This document shows positions 1-10,299 of a stretch of 64,000 bases of DNA, one piece after another. The position numbers and the translations under genes are program-made. Within the stretch, counting starts at the first letter, position 1. Each line of letters starts with the position of its first letter. Location of the stretch: NCBI GenBank assembly GCA_012845835.1, contig JABAKD010000007.1, positions 434,001 to 498,000 on the forward strand, written 5' to 3'. Under the pieces are notes generated by a model that had not been told where the DNA came from, ran no database searches, and saw only the letters and a list, made by a program, of their open reading frames with translations. Source of the DNA: Undaria pinnatifida (taxonomy: Eukaryota > Sar > Phaeophyceae > Laminariales > Alariaceae).

Positions 1-1295
1 GGGGGGAGGTGTAATTGTTTCGGATCGTGTACTGAACGGGAGCTACTTCACGAATGGTGCTAGACCCAAAGAGAGGATGGAGAGGGACGTATAATGAATA
101 GGAACCACTGTAGTACATGGATGGCTCGGAGGGTACAAACACAATGTTGGGGATGACTCTGCCGGATACACGTGGTGTTTTTTATCTTCGTGTTATCACT
201 CACTACAATAGGGAATAAGGTCGTTCATTGGTCATGGTGGTTTTTATCTTCGTGCTGTTTCTCTGTGTAATATGGAATATGGCCGACCCCTCTGCCCCAA
301 TGGCGTGGACGCCACATTATGGAACAAAGATATTAGCGGTTTGTGGTGCAGTACATGGCGTACGACGGCGTACGACCTACTATTAATAGGTTCCCCTGTG
401 GGATGGGGTCGACTTCATTTCCCGGGGGCGTCGCAAGTCCACAAGGGTCAACACAGGCGTTCCAATGACATGTACTTGGTACGATATGCTTTTCTACTTT
501 AGCTCCTGGCGGATGGTTCGTATACCTGGTATGAGATCCGTTTTATGTTTCGTTTTTTTTTGTTGCATTGGACGTGAAAATGTTGTCATTGTTCGATTTC
601 CAGATGTGCGCCAACCACACTCACGTGACGCCGTTACTTCTGGCACAAAGGCAAAAGCTAGAATCGCGGCTGTTGTTTACCCGCTGCTGCTGTACTGCTG
701 TTAACCGCAGTACTCATTTCGTCACTGCGAGGCCGATCGGCTGCTTCGGAAAAACACCATGCGCTCTTTTGATCGATTTGTGGGTGTGCTAGCACGCACT
801 CCACTCAGTCCTTCAGAACTGCACACGCGTACATAGTCACATAAGGCACCGTCTGTGGCTGTTGCATAGGAGAGGCCTCACAGCGCGGCTACTGTTGTAC
901 TGCCAATTCGCTAAGTTCAGAGCCTGAATGGGCAAGTGCGGTGCAGCAGCAGCCAGCCAAACAAAAAAGGGGGGGCTTCTACGTGATTTTATTTGCTGCC
1001 GTTGTGTGCGTCGTATACCTGCTATGATGTCCGATGTTGGGCGTCAACACCCAACAGCAGACAGCAACAGCAGCAGACAGCACAATGCAGCGCTAACCCT
1101 CACGCAGCAGCAGGCAGCGGCAACTATTATTATTTATACCAAAACTAGAAGAAACGGCTCGGTTTAGCAGGAGTTTCCATCGAAAAGAAATGCGTTTAGG
1201 TTCTGGTTTTACGTACGTCCACTATCGCCACCGCTGCACAGGAAGCCATCATCGACTGTCCCCTCCGTGGCATTTAGTTCGTCCGCACAAGGACC
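1..1295. other. Anonymous DNA, no gene recognised
   Basis: No reading frame here has recognisable protein similarity, and the short open frames on both strands are of chance length. A weak CAGCAG-rich patch lies near 1050-1120. I see no RNA gene or mobile-element end. Confidence 0.5.
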
Positions 1296-2152
1296 ATGGC
1301 AGATAGCGACGACGAATCCAAGCGTACGCCGTTGTCTCTGTTGCAAACGATGCCCTAGACCGCTGTCCCGCCAGGAACGTTAAACCACACGTTATCCAAA
1401 TCAAGAACATCCTCAAGAAATGGGCTTCATTAGTTTTTGGGCTCCTGCAGTATTGAATAATACACGTGCACGTCAACTCGCTTCGATTTTGGTCTGAAAA
1501 CTGAAAGGTCTACGATTTGCTTAATTTTGTGTGTGTGTCGCAGCGGTACTGCTGAAACGTGCTACTGAAAGCCTCCGTCAGAACGGCAGGAACAGCGGAG
1601 GTCTCCTTATCCGTCGCCGTATAAGTATCATGAGTGGTAAGCACGCGTCTACAAGCAAAACAGCTACAGGAAACGTGGGCGCAGATCGTGTACTCTGTCT
1701 GAGAGTTGCCGAATTTTTCTGCGCGATTCGTTTTGTTCATGGCAGCACGGCACCCCTATTGCTGACGGCGTGAAATGTGGCAGCTGGCATACCTTCCCCG
1801 TTGCGGATAAATGCAGGCTCCCCGCAAAGGCAGGCCCGGCGTGTAACAAACGTCCTGCCGATCGTTTGTGGTCAATTTCAAACCTGCGCGTTGGCGCCTG
1901 CAAACCCGACCGAAGACATAACCCTGACATTTGATAATAGCCCCTGACCCTAAACCGGTGGAGGTCTTCATCTCGGCAGGGGCAGTCGCTCACCTGCGCG
2001 GCGTGGTTGAACGACGTAACTGCACAGAAACCTGGGCAGCCGAAAAACCGGCCTTGACCAACAAGACCAAAGTTCGGCAGGAAGAAGTTTGCATACCAGT
2101 CCTGGGTTCTTCTCCATTCGCAAATGAAGGGGTATCCTGCAGAAGTGCTCAT
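1296..2152. other. Possible coding tract, spliced or decayed, product unknown
   Basis: The tract is GC-richer than its surroundings and several frames look protein-like, but no single gene can be resolved. An ATG at 1296 opens MADSDDESK. A weak donor after 1323 (GTACGC) would join in phase to an acceptor at 1543 preceded by a TG-rich pyrimidine tract, and the frame then continues to a stop at 1773. A second acceptor-like CAG at about 1744 opens another frame, with a Cys-rich piece including GVKCGSWHTFPVADKC, that runs to a TGA near 1937. The minus strand also carries a 162-codon open frame (1664-2152). Open frames of 150-200 codons arise by chance elsewhere in this window, so length alone proves nothing. 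I recognise no family. It may be a real short gene, a gene relic or chance. Confidence 0.18.
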
Positions 2153-2520
2153 CTTATTTTACAAGAGGAGAGAGTGCGTTGCTTGCGCCGTGCCTCGAGC
2201 ACGCACTTGCCGCTTGGATACCTCGCGGCAATGCGGTACAAATCCGAGACCCATTGCTTGGGACGACGGGTTAGATGGCGGGTATGAGTGTAGCATGAGG
2301 GTATTATGAATTTAGTACTTTAGGTTACGTAGTACGATATAATATCCTGCAGAAGTGCTCGTCTTATGTTACAAGAGCAAGGAGTGCGTTGCTTGCGCCG
2401 TGCCTCGAGCACGCACTTGCCGCTAGGATACCTCGCGGTAATGCGGTACAAGTCCGAGACCCATTGCTTGGGACGACGGGCTAGATTGCGAGTATGAGTG
2501 TAGTATGAGTACAGTATTCT
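2133..2520. repeat. Two-copy tandem duplication, period 210 bp
   Basis: The segment starting TATCCTGCAGAAGTGCTC at 2133 recurs at 2343 with only scattered substitutions, up to the shared GTATGAGTGTAG motif near 2285 and 2495. Each copy contains a short hairpin-forming CGTGCCTCGAGCACG core. No coding or tRNA-like structure is evident. Confidence 0.85.
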
Positions 2521-2525
2521 AGGCT

Positions 2526-2700
2526 AGTATGACATCATATCATATGATAGCATATCGTATTATACCACATACAAAATCATACATATGATATGATACGATA
2601 TGATATGATATGATATGGTATGATATCATATCATATCATATCATATCATATCATATATCATATCATATCATTATTTTGTATATGATATGATATGATATGA
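2526..2700. repeat. Palindromic pentanucleotide array (TGATA)n then (TATCA)n
   Basis: The array reads as TGATA units up to about 2622 and then switches to the complementary TATCA units until about 2670, followed by TGATA again. The switch makes the block a long inverted repeat that could extrude as a hairpin or cruciform. Confidence 0.85.
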
Positions 2701-3063
2701 GTGTAGTATGCTACGGCAAAGGTGCACCGCCCGTTTTCTCGGGTGCCTCCCTTGATACCTTGATAAAGTACTGCATGACTGAAAGGGCAACCCGATGAAC
2801 GAGTCCATGGCCTTGAGGTGTACAAAATGAAAAAATAGTAAACGAGAATGGCATTCCGACGATTTTGACTCAATAGTATTAATGATACTATCAATAGCAT
2901 AAATAGTATAAATTGGCCGAGAAACCCCGTCATTCAGAAAAACTTTTAGCCAAAAACTGCTATTAATACCTTCATCTCAGAACGCGCCGATCCATGTTGT
3001 GTGTGGTCTTGATATGAACGTGTTGTTCCTACCCAGCTTCTTGAGCACGCCTCTCAGTAGTGA

Positions 3064-3718
3064 CCGCCGTTATTTTTCGCCGTACCCCTTCGCACGGTGT
3101 CGCCGGCGGATTCAGCGTTTGTGTCGGCCAACCCGACGTGGTACGCGCCTGAGTCCGCGGGGCACGTCCGTCCCGCCGCAGAAGTAGGCGAGATACACCC
3201 CACCGACCCAATCACTCGAAATGACCCCGGTATATCGAACCAGTTGTTCGTTTCACAGTTTTGCTCCCAATCTCGATTTTCTGGATTTGAAGCTGTTGAC
3301 AGCAAGTTGCTGCAGGTGTTTTGAGTACTTCTTATTTCGAAAATGTTCGTTTTGAACCCAAAGCTTGGAATTTCTTCTGTATATCACCGCTGGGTATTTT
3401 TACTCAGTATCATGTTTACTGTACCTTTACTCTTACTTTTCGTAGAAATCCCCCGGGCACCCTGCTTTAGCGTCAGCCGTGCGGACGCTTCGTGCGAAGA
3501 ATACTGATACAGTTTCCACCCTGGGCCGGCCATGTACTGCTCAATTCATAACAGAGTCGTACAACGTTGATGAAGACGGTCAGCCACAACCATTGTCGGG
3601 GCGGCCAAAACCCAAGACGCACACGTGCCATTTGCCATCGGCGAGTACCACCGTCAATGACGTCTCGGGTTGCGCAATGATGGCCTCCGTTGGGACCATG
3701 ATGTGTTGCCGCTTATAG
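3064..3718 (+). CDS. Possible two-exon gene end, unknown product
   Basis: I do not recognise this product. A frame open from 3064 (preceding in-frame stop at 3061) reaches GACAGCAAGTTGCTGCAG followed by a donor-like GT at 3316. After a putative 130-bp intron ending in the pyrimidine-rich ACTTTTCGTAG, a second frame opens at 3446 in the same phase (0) and runs 91 codons, stop included, to a TAG at 3716-3718. Joined, the two segments give about 170 residues of mixed composition without obvious repeats, membrane segments or a signal peptide. The true start is not visible and must lie at an upstream exon or at a non-ATG position. The phase-consistent junction and the good 3' splice site argue for a gene. 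The absence of any family match and the short length argue for caution, and chance is a real alternative. Confidence 0.3.
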
Positions 3719-4560
3719 AGCCGCTAGTCGCCTTGTCGCTCTCAGCATCGGAGAACATATCGTCCTGCACGCCCCAAAAGCAAAGCAGGATGGCATGGGT
3801 TCATATCATCAAAATAGGATGGCATGGGTTCATGCTAAGGTTCATACGCAACGTTAGCGAACGAGTTCGCACCAGAGGTTATATATGTTTCTTCACACAT
3901 GTGTAGAACCGTTGGAGAATCCATAGGCTAATTCCGTAGCTACAACCGTAAATAACTGCTCCCTGCGGGTAGATGGATATGTTACACGTATGCGACGCCC
4001 GTTTTCATCTAACGAGAGGCAGCCGGGACCGTTGACAAAGACGGTATGATGCGATGTCGTACAGACAAAATAGTGGTACGTTTCGGCAGCATGTCTGTCT
4101 CCCGCTTGAGTCTTCAGATTTCCCGCTACATGACTACCATGGCCGTAGCATACTATGGAGGACAAACAAATGGTAGTTTGCTAATATTTTGTTTTTTTTT
4201 TCAACAAAAAACCTGGTTCGTGACTATGAAACTGCTTGGTCACGTGGAATTTCGAGAAGCGTTTAAACCAACACGTGCAATGACCAAGGCTACGGTATTG
4301 TTGATGTTACTAATGTTATGACATACCCCCGTTTTCCAGTACTAAATTTGATCCGCTCGCACGAGTCACTTTGGACCTCACTGACGAAAACGCTTTACGC
4401 AATATGCTTGGCACAGCGTGGCTAATTGTTGCGTTGCGGATTCATGTCGCTATATTAGTGTAATATAGCACCAAATAAGCTTAAGATCACAAAGGAAGAG
4501 GGGGTCTGTCACTCGCGCGAATGACTCCGGGCAACTGAAAAGAAATGTCCCTATCAATAA
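3719..4560. other. Intergenic, nothing recognised
   Basis: Only short, overlapping chance frames occur here. There is a 9-10 base T run near 4192 and no recognisable promoter or RNA gene. Confidence 0.5.
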
Positions 4561-4564
4561 CAAC

Positions 4565-4735
4565 GTAAGATGAACATACGATGAACATAAGACGATCACA
4601 AGATGAGCATAAGATGAACATAAGATGAACATAATAAGATGAACATGAGATGAAGATAGCGAGATGAAGATAATAATATGGATATAATAAGATGAAGATA
4701 GTAAAATGAAGATAATTAGATACACATAACCCCCC
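4565..4735. repeat. Degenerate (GATGAACATAA)n minisatellite
   Basis: Units of about 10-11 bp related to GATGAACATAA repeat across the tract. They drift towards GATGAAGATAA and GATGGATATAA at the 3' side, ending about 200 bp before the start codon of the EsV-1-7 gene. Confidence 0.8.
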
Positions 4736-4938
4736 TATCGCAAGCTGGGTGGAATGTGCGAAGAGAACACTGACTGCGAACAGAACACTGACTTTTAATA
4801 GACCCCCCAAATTTGTCGGCGGCACCACTTCCACAAACCACAGGTGTGTGTGTGTGCGTTCGGGGCAGAGACTCCCAACTCGAGGCGCCTTGCTCCCTGG
4901 CTGCCTGAGGGGTTTCATCGTACCACGGCGTGTCGACA

Positions 4939-7900
4939 ATGCGTTGCCTCTACAAGCAGTGCCTAGTGACTGCCACATTCAACGTCAAGGGTGGCGACAA
5001 GACAGGTGTGTACTGCAGGCAGCACGCAGAAGACGGCATGGTGGACGTCCGCGGCAGCCGTTGCTCGCATGACTCCTGCGTGAGGCGATCGACTTTCAAT
5101 GTCCTGGGTGCCGAAACACCGGCGTATTGCAAGCAACATGCCGAGAATGGCATGGTGAACTTATTTCTCAAGCGCTGCGCACATGACTCGTGTCTGAGGC
5201 GGCCAACCTTCAACGCGGAGGGTAGCAAGGCGCCAGTGTACTGTAAGCAACATGCTGTGGTCGGCATGGTGGATATCAGCAGCAAGCGTTGTTCGCAAGA
5301 TTCCTGCACGAGGCAGCCGAGCTTCAACGTACAAGGTAGCAAGACTCCGGCGTACTGTAAGCAACACGCTGAAGAGGGCATGATCAACGTTCACAACAGG
5401 TTGTGTTCATATGAGTCCTGTCCAAGACAGCCCAACTTTAATGTGGAGGGGAGTGCGGTGCCGGCGTACTGCAAGCAGCATGCCAAGGCCGGCATGATAG
5501 ACGTCCGCAACAAGCATTGCTCGCATGCATCCTGCATGAAGCATCCGTATTTCAATGTCACGGGCAGCAAGTCGCCGGCGTACTGCAAGCAACATGCCGA
5601 GAAAGGCATGGTGGATGTCCGCAACAAGCGCTGCTTACACGACGCCTGCGTGAAACGTCCGCACTTTAACCTCGAGGGCAGCAAGAGGGGGGCGTACTGC
5701 AAGCATCACGCGAAAGACGGTATGGTTGACGTCGAGAACAGGCGGTGCGTGGATCACTCATGCATGAAGCAGCCGAACTTTAACGTAGAGGGGAGCAAGG
5801 CTCCGGCGTACTGCAAGCAACATGCAAAGGATGGCATGGTGAACGTGAGCGTTCGACATTGCGATCATGACTCATGCACGGGGCAGGCCATCTACAACGA
5901 TGAGGGCAGTAAAAGGGGGGCCTACTGCAAGAGACATGCTGAGGACGGCATGGTAGACGTCCTCAATAGGCGCTGCGCATATGCGTCGTGCGCGAAGCGA
6001 CCTAGGTTTTGTATCGTCGGCAGCAGGACGCCGACTCATTGCAAACCACACGCTGAGGATGGTATGGTCAATGTGTGCGTCAGGTCTTGCGCGCATGAGT
6101 CCTGCTCGAGACAGCCGAATTTCAACATTGAGGGCAGCAAGACAGCGGCGTACTGTAAGCGGCATGCAGAGGACGGCATGGTAAACGTCTGCATGAAGCG
6201 TTGCCTACGTGATACCTGCTCAAGGCAGCCAAGCTTCAACATGGAGGGCAGCAAAACCGCATTATACTGCAAGCAGCACGCAGAGGATGGCATGGTGAAC
6301 ATCCGCAGAAGGCGTTGCGTGCAGGACTTGTGCAAACGGCAGGCGCCCTTTACTGGTGGGTGTGGCAAGGTTCCGGGGTCCTGCACGCAGCATGCTAAGG
6401 ACAGCAAAACAATAGCCGTTCGCAACGAGCGTTGCGCACATGGATCGTGCGTGGTACGTCCGTGTTTTAATTTCGCCGGAAAAAAGACGTCGTTGTACTG
6501 CGAGCAACATGCCGAGGACGGCATGGTGGATATCCGCAACAGGCGTTGCTCGCATGACGCTTGTACGGGACGTCCGTATTTTTACTTGAAAGGTAGCAAG
6601 ACTGCAGCGTACTGCAAGCAACATGCAAAGATTGGCATGGTGAACGTGAGTGGTAGGCTTTGCTCCCATGACTCCTGCACGAGGCAACCGAGCTTCAATG
6701 TCATGGGTAGCAAGACCCCAGTGTTCTGCAAGCAACACGCAGAAGAGAGCATGGTGAACGTGAGCAGTAAGCATTGCTGTTATGACTCCTGCACGAGACA
6801 ACCGAACTTTAATGTACAGGGTAGCAAGATCGGGGTGTACTGCAAGCGGCATGCTGAGGACGGCATGTTTGACGTCCGCAGCAAGCGCTGCTCACATGAA
6901 AGCTGCATGAAGCAGCCTAAGTTTAATTTCGAGGGCATCAAGTCGCCGTCATACTGCAAACAACACGCGGAGGATGGTATGATCAACGTCTGCGTAAGAC
7001 GCTGCGCGCATGAATCCTGCACGAGGCAGCCTCGCAGTACAACCGTGGGCCAAAAGCGGGCGGAGTACTGCGAGCAACATGCTGAGGAGGGTATGCTGAC
7101 CGCCGACACCACGATATGCACGCCTGAGTCTTGGACGAGGCAGATAAATCTAGATACAGAAAGCAGCAGCACACCAGCGTGCAGTAAGCAACCCGCTGAG
7201 GACGAGATGGAGAACCCGCAGCATTCGTTGAGCTTGCGAGCCTCCTGCACGAAGCAGGCGACCATTAACGCCGATGGGAGCACGCCGGCGGAGTATTGCA
7301 ATGAACTTGCTGAGGAGGGCAGCATGGTCAACAAGCACGTGAAACGTTGCTCACACGACTCGTGCGCGAGGCAGGCGAGCTCGAACGTCAAGGGAAGCAA
7401 ATCTCGGGCGTACTGCAAGCAGCACGCTCGAGACATCATGGCGAAGCTCCACCATACGTTGTGCTTGCATGACTCCTGCACGAGGCCGCCAAAGTGTAAC
7501 GTCATAGGCAACAACACTCCGGCGTATTGCGTGGAACATGCGGAGGACGGCATGGTCAACGTCTGCAGCAAGCTTTGCTCTCATGGGTCTTGCATTCGAC
7601 AAGCGTACTTCAATGTCGAGGGCCGCAAGGCCGGTGCGTACTGCAAGGGGCATGCCGAAGACGGCATGGTGGATGTCCGCAACAAGCGTTGCTCACATGA
7701 CTCCTGCGTGAAGCGACCGAAGTTCAATGTCGAAGGCAGTAAGAAGGGGGCGTACTGCAAGCAACATGCCCTGGGTGGTATGGTAGATATCGGCAGCAAG
7801 CGCTGTTTGCATGACTCCTGCACGCGACACCCGAGCTTCAACGTTGAGGGCAGCAAGACGGCCATGTTCTGCAGGCAACATGCGGAAACCCGCATGGTGA

Positions 7901-8253
7901 ACGTCTGCGCCAAGCCTTGTTCACGTGACTCCTGCACGAGGCAGCCGAGCTTTAACTTCGAAGGCAGCAAGACGGCTTTGTACTGCAAGAACCACGCTGA
8001 TTTCGGCATGGTAAACGTCCGCAGCCGGCGCTTATTACAGGATAATTCCACAGCAGAACCAGCGCTATCAATAGATGCACCACAGGACTCTGTCACAACA
8101 GAGCCAGCACTAGATGTACCAACGAACATTGCCGGTACTGCATCTGCCCGTGAGCAGAGCGATATTTCCGAAAGTTCGATAGATGAGTCCGATTCCGTGC
8201 GTGAGATGGGGGCTTCTCGCAAACGGCCGAGGTGTGAACCCGACGGGGAGTAG
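4939..8253 (+). CDS. EsV-1-7 repeat protein, about 27 tandem cysteine/histidine repeats
   Basis: An intronless open frame of 1104 codons. The ATG at 4939 is the first after an in-frame TGA at 4906. The protein is almost entirely tandem 38-residue units C-x4-C-x16-C-x2-H-x12, with typical units carrying FNVEGSK, YCKQHAEDGMV and DVRNKR. This is the EsV-1-7 motif known from a brown-algal phaeovirus and from the Ectocarpus developmental regulator IMMEDIATE UPRIGHT. The spaced Cys/His residues suggest metal binding. I count 27 units. Units 20 and 21 (about residues 725-802) have lost several Cys or His, and unit 13 is one residue longer and divergent. The C-terminal 73 residues begin with a decayed unit (LLQDNSTAEPAL, both Cys replaced), continue as a Ser/Glu/Asp-rich tail and end in a basic RKRPR stretch that could be a nuclear localisation signal. 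There is no signal peptide or membrane segment. Family function is regulatory by analogy only. The identification of the repeat is secure; the role is not. Confidence 0.93.
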   Translation: MRCLYKQCLVTATFNVKGGDKTGVYCRQHAEDGMVDVRGSRCSHDSCVRRSTFNVLGAETPAYCKQHAENGMVNLFLKRCAHDSCLRRPTFNAEGSKAPVYCKQHAVVGMVDISSKRCSQDSCTRQPSFNVQGSKTPAYCKQHAEEGMINVHNRLCSYESCPRQPNFNVEGSAVPAYCKQHAKAGMIDVRNKHCSHASCMKHPYFNVTGSKSPAYCKQHAEKGMVDVRNKRCLHDACVKRPHFNLEGSKRGAYCKHHAKDGMVDVENRRCVDHSCMKQPNFNVEGSKAPAYCKQHAKDGMVNVSVRHCDHDSCTGQAIYNDEGSKRGAYCKRHAEDGMVDVLNRRCAYASCAKRPRFCIVGSRTPTHCKPHAEDGMVNVCVRSCAHESCSRQPNFNIEGSKTAAYCKRHAEDGMVNVCMKRCLRDTCSRQPSFNMEGSKTALYCKQHAEDGMVNIRRRRCVQDLCKRQAPFTGGCGKVPGSCTQHAKDSKTIAVRNERCAHGSCVVRPCFNFAGKKTSLYCEQHAEDGMVDIRNRRCSHDACTGRPYFYLKGSKTAAYCKQHAKIGMVNVSGRLCSHDSCTRQPSFNVMGSKTPVFCKQHAEESMVNVSSKHCCYDSCTRQPNFNVQGSKIGVYCKRHAEDGMFDVRSKRCSHESCMKQPKFNFEGIKSPSYCKQHAEDGMINVCVRRCAHESCTRQPRSTTVGQKRAEYCEQHAEEGMLTADTTICTPESWTRQINLDTESSSTPACSKQPAEDEMENPQHSLSLRASCTKQATINADGSTPAEYCNELAEEGSMVNKHVKRCSHDSCARQASSNVKGSKSRAYCKQHARDIMAKLHHTLCLHDSCTRPPKCNVIGNNTPAYCVEHAEDGMVNVCSKLCSHGSCIRQAYFNVEGRKAGAYCKGHAEDGMVDVRNKRCSHDSCVKRPKFNVEGSKKGAYCKQHALGGMVDIGSKRCLHDSCTRHPSFNVEGSKTAMFCRQHAETRMVNVCAKPCSRDSCTRQPSFNFEGSKTALYCKNHADFGMVNVRSRRLLQDNSTAEPALSIDAPQDSVTTEPALDVPTNIAGTASAREQSDISESSIDESDSVREMGASRKRPRCEPDGE

Positions 8254-8305
8254 CCCCGTACCTGCCTTGGATCGATCACACCCCAGTTCGGGGATGGGAG
8301 CTAAA

Positions 8306-8432
8306 CAGTCACATTCGAAGCAGTCACCTTCGAAGCAGTCACCTTCGAAGCAGTCACCTTCGAAGCAGTCACCTTCGAAGCAGTCACCTTCGAAGCGGTC
8401 ACCTTCGAAGCAGTCAGCTTTTAAGCAGAACT
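8306..8432 (+). repeat. 15-bp minisatellite, CAGTCACCTTCGAAG, about 8 units
   Basis: Near-perfect 15-bp units begin 53 bp after the stop of the EsV-1-7 gene and end in degenerate units (CAGTCAGCTTTTAAG). Because 15 is a multiple of three, the array stays open in one frame and would encode repeated KQSPS. That frame is shifted relative to the EsV-1-7 gene and its upstream part overlaps the gene's end out of frame, so it is probably not translated. Confidence 0.9.
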
Positions 8433-8439
8433 AAGCAGT

Positions 8440-9367
8440 CAGCTTTAATCTGATGAACCCGTGAGCTCGCAGACGTTGTGAGGTGTTGTTGTTTCACGTC
8501 AGCGGCAACGTGGAACGCACACGACCTAAAGAGACCCATGCGTGGTTGTGTGTGGTGAGTACCGCTGGCGTGAGTGTCGAATATGAGTTTTAATAAGTCC
8601 ACCGGTTTGACCGGTTGTAGACAAATGTATGAAGTTGCTCGGGCGGGTACACTCCGCCGGCGGTGAATCTGTACTGATGAAAGTTTTGCTTTGCCATTAA
8701 TGAGAGGGTACAGCCGGACGACTGAAACAACTCTCAGCAGCCTGTTGTACTTCGTCCGTAGACCGTTTTATTTTTACAAATACGGTGAAATGCGTTCATT
8801 TATTCATTGATTAACGGGACAAGCATACTGCGGCCGAAAGCGTCTCGGGGAGACGAATACCCAGGTAATCGAACGCAACTCAGGCGGTAGGGCTGCCAAC
8901 AACAGTTCCAAGACCAGTCCGTATATAGCGTATGAGCCTGGCTGTAAGCGAGCATTTTCAGGACATCTATCCACATGGGGTGGATGATGGACTGTGCTGC
9001 CTGGCTGTGGCTAAATCGGCTGTTGTGAAGGTTGTGAAGGCGGTAGTCCGATCGGTAGGCGTAGCACATGGTTGACTCAGCCGGCAACTGGTCTCATTGG
9101 GGGCCGCGGGGTCGAAGGCAGGGGTAAGTATCATTGGCTTTATTTGGGGGGGGGGGGGGGGGCGGGGAACGGGGTGTCATCACACCGCGGTGGTAGGCTC
9201 CGGTCGGCATATAGAATACGAGGGAGGGGTCTCTCCCCAAAGCGTTCCCGGTGGAATTCGTCATCAGATTCAAGAGTAAGCTATTGGGTACACTGTTCGA
9301 TTTTGCTGTTAGATTTTCTATATTTTGTTCTATATTGTTCTATAGTGTTCTATATTGTTGTATGTTA
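8440..9367. other. Intergenic, nothing recognised
   Basis: There is no supported gene. A run of 15-20 G residues lies near 9146-9163 and TATTGTTCTATA-type short repeats lie near 9310-9362. Confidence 0.5.
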
Positions 9368-9785
9368 ACACGCGTGGTACCATAAGGGTAGCACTTATTG
9401 GTGAACATATTTTGATAATGGCGGGCTCCTTAGCCCCAGACCGGCGCGTGCTACCATACAGGTACAATACAGTAGCTTATCTTCGCTAATGACGGGCCTG
9501 TTCTGACGTATGTTCTGAAGTATGTTCTGACGTGTGTTCTGAAGTATGTTCTGAACCGCGCTGCTCCTTAACCCGAAACCGTCGGCATTATGTCATTCTC
9601 TTATCGCGATGTCGTTTTTTTTATACCTAGGTTGTAACATCAAATTGATCATCGGGTTGCACTTTTCGTTTTTCGCGCAAAACCAGTTCTTGGGTGGGAA
9701 ATAGAGCGGGATGAATCGAGTTCTCCTCATCATGTTAGGAGCCCCCCTAAAAACAAATTGGTAGCTGCACCTCTGCCGTAGGTTT
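9368..9785. mobile_element. Overlapping relics of MITE-like elements (TACGATAGRGGT family)
   Basis: Left-end-like motifs GCGTGGTACCATAAGGGT (9371) and GCGTGCTACCATACAGGT (9446) and a right-end-like CACCTCTGCCGTA (about 9769-9780) match diverged ends of the elements at 15021-15292 and 22668-22932. Internal motifs shared with those elements include CTCCTTAACCC and AAACCGTCGG. The boundaries are eroded and no coding capacity is seen. Confidence 0.5.
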
Positions 9786-10085
9786 GGGCAATCGTCGGAA
9801 AAAACTCGTTCTTGTTTGGAAATATAATGTGATGTGATGTAATATGATATGATATGATCATTGAGTGTTGTATACCTACTGTAGGCCATGGCATTTACGT
9901 TGCTCGCCGGGTTGCGCTTCCGTTTGTCTCGAAGAGCATTTTTGTGATCGAGGTGTGAGGTGTGTCTAAACTGCTTTGGTGCACTTTTGGTCGTGCCGTT
10001 TTCCCGTGCGTTTCTTAGTTCATTGCCAAGTAGCTTTAGATCGGACGGTCGGACCAGGATAGATGCCAGTTTTAGCAAAACCCCA

Positions 10086-10296
10086 TGTACCAGGTAGTAT
10101 GGGACATATTTATGCTAGAAGGGGACGAAAAACATGCCGATCGGTCTGTTTTGATATCTAGTGATGTTTCACGCAATGTCAAGACGGTTACCAGGTAGTA
10201 TGAGACATATTTATGCTAGAAGGGAGGACGAAAAACATGCCGATCGGTCTGTCTTGCTATCTAGTGATGTTTCCCGCAATGTCAAGACGGTTTTTT
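10086..10296. repeat. Two-copy tandem duplication, about 104 bp
   Basis: Two nearly identical copies begin TACCAGGTAGTATG (10087 and 10191) and end ATGTCAAGACGGTT. They differ by a few substitutions and a 2-base indel. No coding is evident. Confidence 0.85.
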
Positions 10297-10299
10297 TTC

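Noticed and set aside
2133-2520. tRNA-like gene pair in the 210-bp duplication
   Set aside because: No cloverleaf with A and B box promoter elements could be drawn.
4950-8279. Several antisense and shifted frames of 100-260 codons across the EsV-1-7 gene
   Set aside because: They are shadows created by the periodic 114-bp repeats of the sense gene. The sense frame alone keeps the motif.
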